NCBI GenBank assembly: GCA_030597865.1
Contig: JAUVQZ010000134.1
Span: forward strand, 1-8,030
DNA length: 8,030 nt
Direction of reading: 5' to 3'
DNA from: Pseudomonadota bacterium
GTDB taxonomy: Bacteria > Desulfobacterota > Desulfobulbia > Desulfobulbales > SURF-16
Shown here: positions 6,623 to 8,030 of the stretch, one piece after another
Layout of the letters: each line of letters starts with the position of its first letter
How positions within the stretch are numbered: position 1 is the first letter of the stretch
Position numbers and translations under genes: made by a program
The notes under the pieces: model-generated
Seen by the model: the letters and a program-made list of their open reading frames with translations, nothing else
Told to the model about the DNA's origin: nothing
Database searches by the model: none

Positions 6623-7422
6623 GAATTGAAACCAAGACGCCGGAGCCGGCCAACAGCTGGTTTGAAAAGAGAAGGGATTTTCACAATCGTTCCCTGTACA
6701 GCGGCTTTTTTGAGACCTACTCAAGCTTTGTCAGCCTTTACCAGGCCTATATCAACGGTGGAGAATTAAGTTTTGACGACCTCACCCGCCTGGTGGGCAC
6801 CGAGGCCCAAAAAGGGCGTCTCTGGCAGCTTAAGGACCATTGCCACCGCCTTTTTAAAGGAAGCAGCCAGCAAAACGGCCTACTCCTTGACTGGGTCATT
6901 GGTTCAATTTTCCATGAGGCCATGAAGCTCAAGGAAAATATCTACATGTACCAGTTTTACGGGCCGTCAGGGTCGGAAAGGCTGGGGAATGATGCCGCCG
7001 GCGCCTCCCTGCATTGCGGGGTCAGCCGGCAGAACTTTATGAGGGGAATCGCCAAAGAGGCCCGCCGCCAGGTGGATAATCTCACCTTTCTCTTCTGCCG
7101 CGCCAATTTCCTGCTCCGCATGCTCCTGCCCAGCCAGGCCCACAACGTCCTTCTGCTCCGTCTTTTGCTGGAGGAGGGGACAATCAGCCAGGAGCTCTGG
7201 AGCGAATCAACGGAGCAGATTTTTGCCGAACTTTTTCCAGACCAGCCCGAGGCAGGCTATCTTATGGTGGCCAAGAGTTATTTTAACGGCCAATGGCTTA
7301 ACGAGGCCCTGGCCGCCTACGAGGCAGCCCTCACCCTTAACCCAGACATTGAAGAGGCCCGCCGCCGCTCCTTCCTTCTCCGCACCATGATCCGTGACCG
7401 GCAAAAAATTATGGCGGCCTGA
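6610..7422 (+). CDS. Conserved-looking protein of unknown function with a C-terminal TPR-like motif
   Basis: 270 residues, starting at a GTG with a strong AGGAGG and overlapping the glycogen synthase by 13 nt, so the two are very likely translated from one message. I do not recognise the family. There is no signal peptide, membrane segment or catalytic motif. The N-terminal part is helical and rich in aromatic residues (SLYSGFFETYSSFVSLYQAYI, 28-48). The middle has helices with Cys and His (C78, H79, H135-C136, C163) but no regular metal-binding spacing. Residues 214-247 fit one tetratricopeptide repeat, with Y224, A233, Y237, A240 and P245 at the expected spacing, and the C-terminus is Arg-rich. 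A TPR points to protein binding. The coupling suggests a partner or regulator of glycogen synthesis, which is inference from position only. Confidence 0.85.
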   Translation: MQRVRIETKTPEPANSWFEKRRDFHNRSLYSGFFETYSSFVSLYQAYINGGELSFDDLTRLVGTEAQKGRLWQLKDHCHRLFKGSSQQNGLLLDWVIGSIFHEAMKLKENIYMYQFYGPSGSERLGNDAAGASLHCGVSRQNFMRGIAKEARRQVDNLTFLFCRANFLLRMLLPSQAHNVLLLRLLLEEGTISQELWSESTEQIFAELFPDQPEAGYLMVAKSYFNGQWLNEALAAYEAALTLNPDIEEARRRSFLLRTMIRDRQKIMAA

Positions 7423-7497
7423 GATGGGCTCAACTTTCCCCGTTTCCTTATTATGTGATATTGTTTCGGTGGATAGGTAAATCAGGTTGGTGGGCAC

Positions 7498-7595
7498 CGC
7501 CCCTTCGACCCCTCGACAGGCTCAGGGCACCGCAAGCTCAGGGCATCGCCTTCGGGGTGGCCCAGGGGCCGGTCCCAAGGCCTGTCGAAGGCGGG
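7498..7595. repeat. Palindromic intergenic repeat upstream of gap
   Basis: TCGACAGGC (7513-7521) and GCCTGTCGA (7580-7588) are a perfect 9-bp inverted repeat. The flanks CCGCCCCTTCGA (7497-7508) and TCGAAGGCGGG (7585-7595) are also nearly complementary. Inside, GCTCAGGGCACCGCA and GCTCAGGGCATCGCC form a 15-bp tandem near-repeat (7520-7534, 7535-7549), and CCTT-C-GGG (7549-7556) can pair with CCCAAGG (7574-7580). The core TTCGACAGGCTCAGGGC type is one I recall as a widespread intergenic repeat in environmental bacteria (memory, unchecked). Here the left copy carries an extra CCCC between TTCGA and the CAGGCTCAGGGC part. The rest of the 228-bp gap (7423-7650) shows no gene. Confidence 0.6.
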
Positions 7596-7638
7596 AGAAA
7601 TAATCCGAACCTTGACCTTAAAGACATAAAAAAAATCC

Positions 7639-7645
7639 AGGGAGG
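7639..7645 (+). promoter_or_regulatory. Ribosome binding site of gap
   Basis: AGGGAGG lies 5 nt before the ATG at 7651, a strong site that fits a highly expressed glycolytic gene. Confidence 0.7.
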
Positions 7646-7650
7646 CTATT

Positions 7651-8030
7651 ATGGCGATAAAAATTGGTATTAACGGCTTTGGACGTATTGGCAGAAGCAT
7701 CTTACGGGCCATGGCCCTCTATCCTGAGTTTGCGGACATGGAGGTGGTGGCCATCAATGACCTCACCGACAATAAGACCCTGGCCCATCTCCTTAAATAT
7801 GACTCGGTCATGGGTATCTTCCATCAGGAGGTGGAGGCCACGGACAAAGGCGTCATGGTCAACGGCCGCGAGATCGCCATCACCAACCACCGCAGCCCGG
7901 CCGACATCCCCTGGGCCAAAAGCGGCGCCGAATACGTGGTGGAGTCCACCGGACTTTTCTGCACCGATGAGCGGGCCGGGGCCCATCTTGAGGGCGGCGC
8001 CAAAAAGGTGATCATCTCGGCACCGGCCAA
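7651..8030 (+). CDS. gap: Glyceraldehyde-3-phosphate dehydrogenase, type I, 5' part (runs off the right edge)
   Basis: Oxidises and phosphorylates glyceraldehyde 3-phosphate to 1,3-bisphosphoglycerate with NAD(P), in glycolysis and, in reverse, gluconeogenesis. The first 126 codons are present (MAIKIGINGFGRIGRSILRA). Visible marks are the dinucleotide loop INGFGRIGR (7-15), the NAD-ribose acid D37 in AINDLTD, the type I segment HLLKYDSVMG (46-55), ESTGLF (98-103), and KKVIISAPA (118-126). D37 followed by LTD favours NAD over NADP, by family rule. The catalytic Cys motif (SCTTN) lies beyond the window, so activity cannot be checked here. No terminator separates it clearly from the gene upstream, but the 228-bp gap with a repeat suggests its own transcription unit. 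Confidence 0.96.
   Translation, partial: MAIKIGINGFGRIGRSILRAMALYPEFADMEVVAINDLTDNKTLAHLLKYDSVMGIFHQEVEATDKGVMVNGREIAITNHRSPADIPWAKSGAEYVVESTGLFCTDERAGAHLEGGAKKVIISAPA

Noticed and set aside
7423..7440. TGAG/CTCA mini-hairpin after the unknown gene as terminator
   Set aside because: Only 4 bp of stem and no T tract.
7455..7673. Small open frames across the repeat upstream of gap, both strands
   Set aside because: They translate palindromic repeat DNA and run into the gap start; no ribosome site or protein-like composition.

Overview
The window looks like a piece of chromosome from a Gram-negative, moderately GC-rich bacterium. The gene mix (a REC-GAF histidine kinase, a FliK-like protein, aroK-aroC, a GT5 glycogen synthase and type I GAPDH), the spacing and the protein style fit a Desulfobacterota (deltaproteobacterial) genome, perhaps Desulfobulbales. 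That placement is an inference from style, with no rRNA or marker gene to confirm it. Almost all of the sequence is ordinary core or housekeeping coding DNA. No phage, plasmid, CRISPR, tRNA or rRNA features were seen.

Layout. Positions 1-2919 hold a minus-strand pair. The upstream gene is a soluble sensor kinase with an N-terminal receiver domain (2919 to 1096). After 33 bp comes a 5' fragment of a FliK-like protein (1062 to 1) that runs off the left edge. A 265-bp divergent intergenic region (2920-3184) carries a sigma70-like promoter candidate for the kinase and two hairpins. On the plus strand, aroK (shikimate kinase) and aroC (chorismate synthase) form a tight two-gene operon that supplies two of the last three steps of the shikimate pathway. 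The 189-bp gap after aroC is mostly a nested-palindrome element that looks like a MITE or intergenic repeat. Next come a GT5 glycogen/starch synthase and a translationally coupled gene of unknown function with one TPR-like motif. A 228-bp gap follows with a second, unrelated palindromic repeat. The window ends in the first 126 codons of GAPDH.

How the genes relate. The right half is carbon-storage and central-carbon metabolism (glycogen synthase, GAPDH). The middle is aromatic amino acid biosynthesis, and the left is signalling with possible motility. The points most worth a second look are the two intergenic repeat elements, the unknown gene coupled to glycogen synthase, the non-canonical nucleotide-sugar loop of that synthase, the histidine kinase H-box lacking the usual acidic residue, and an in-frame internal duplication in the FliK-like protein. 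I did not find convincing evidence of a wholly new system.
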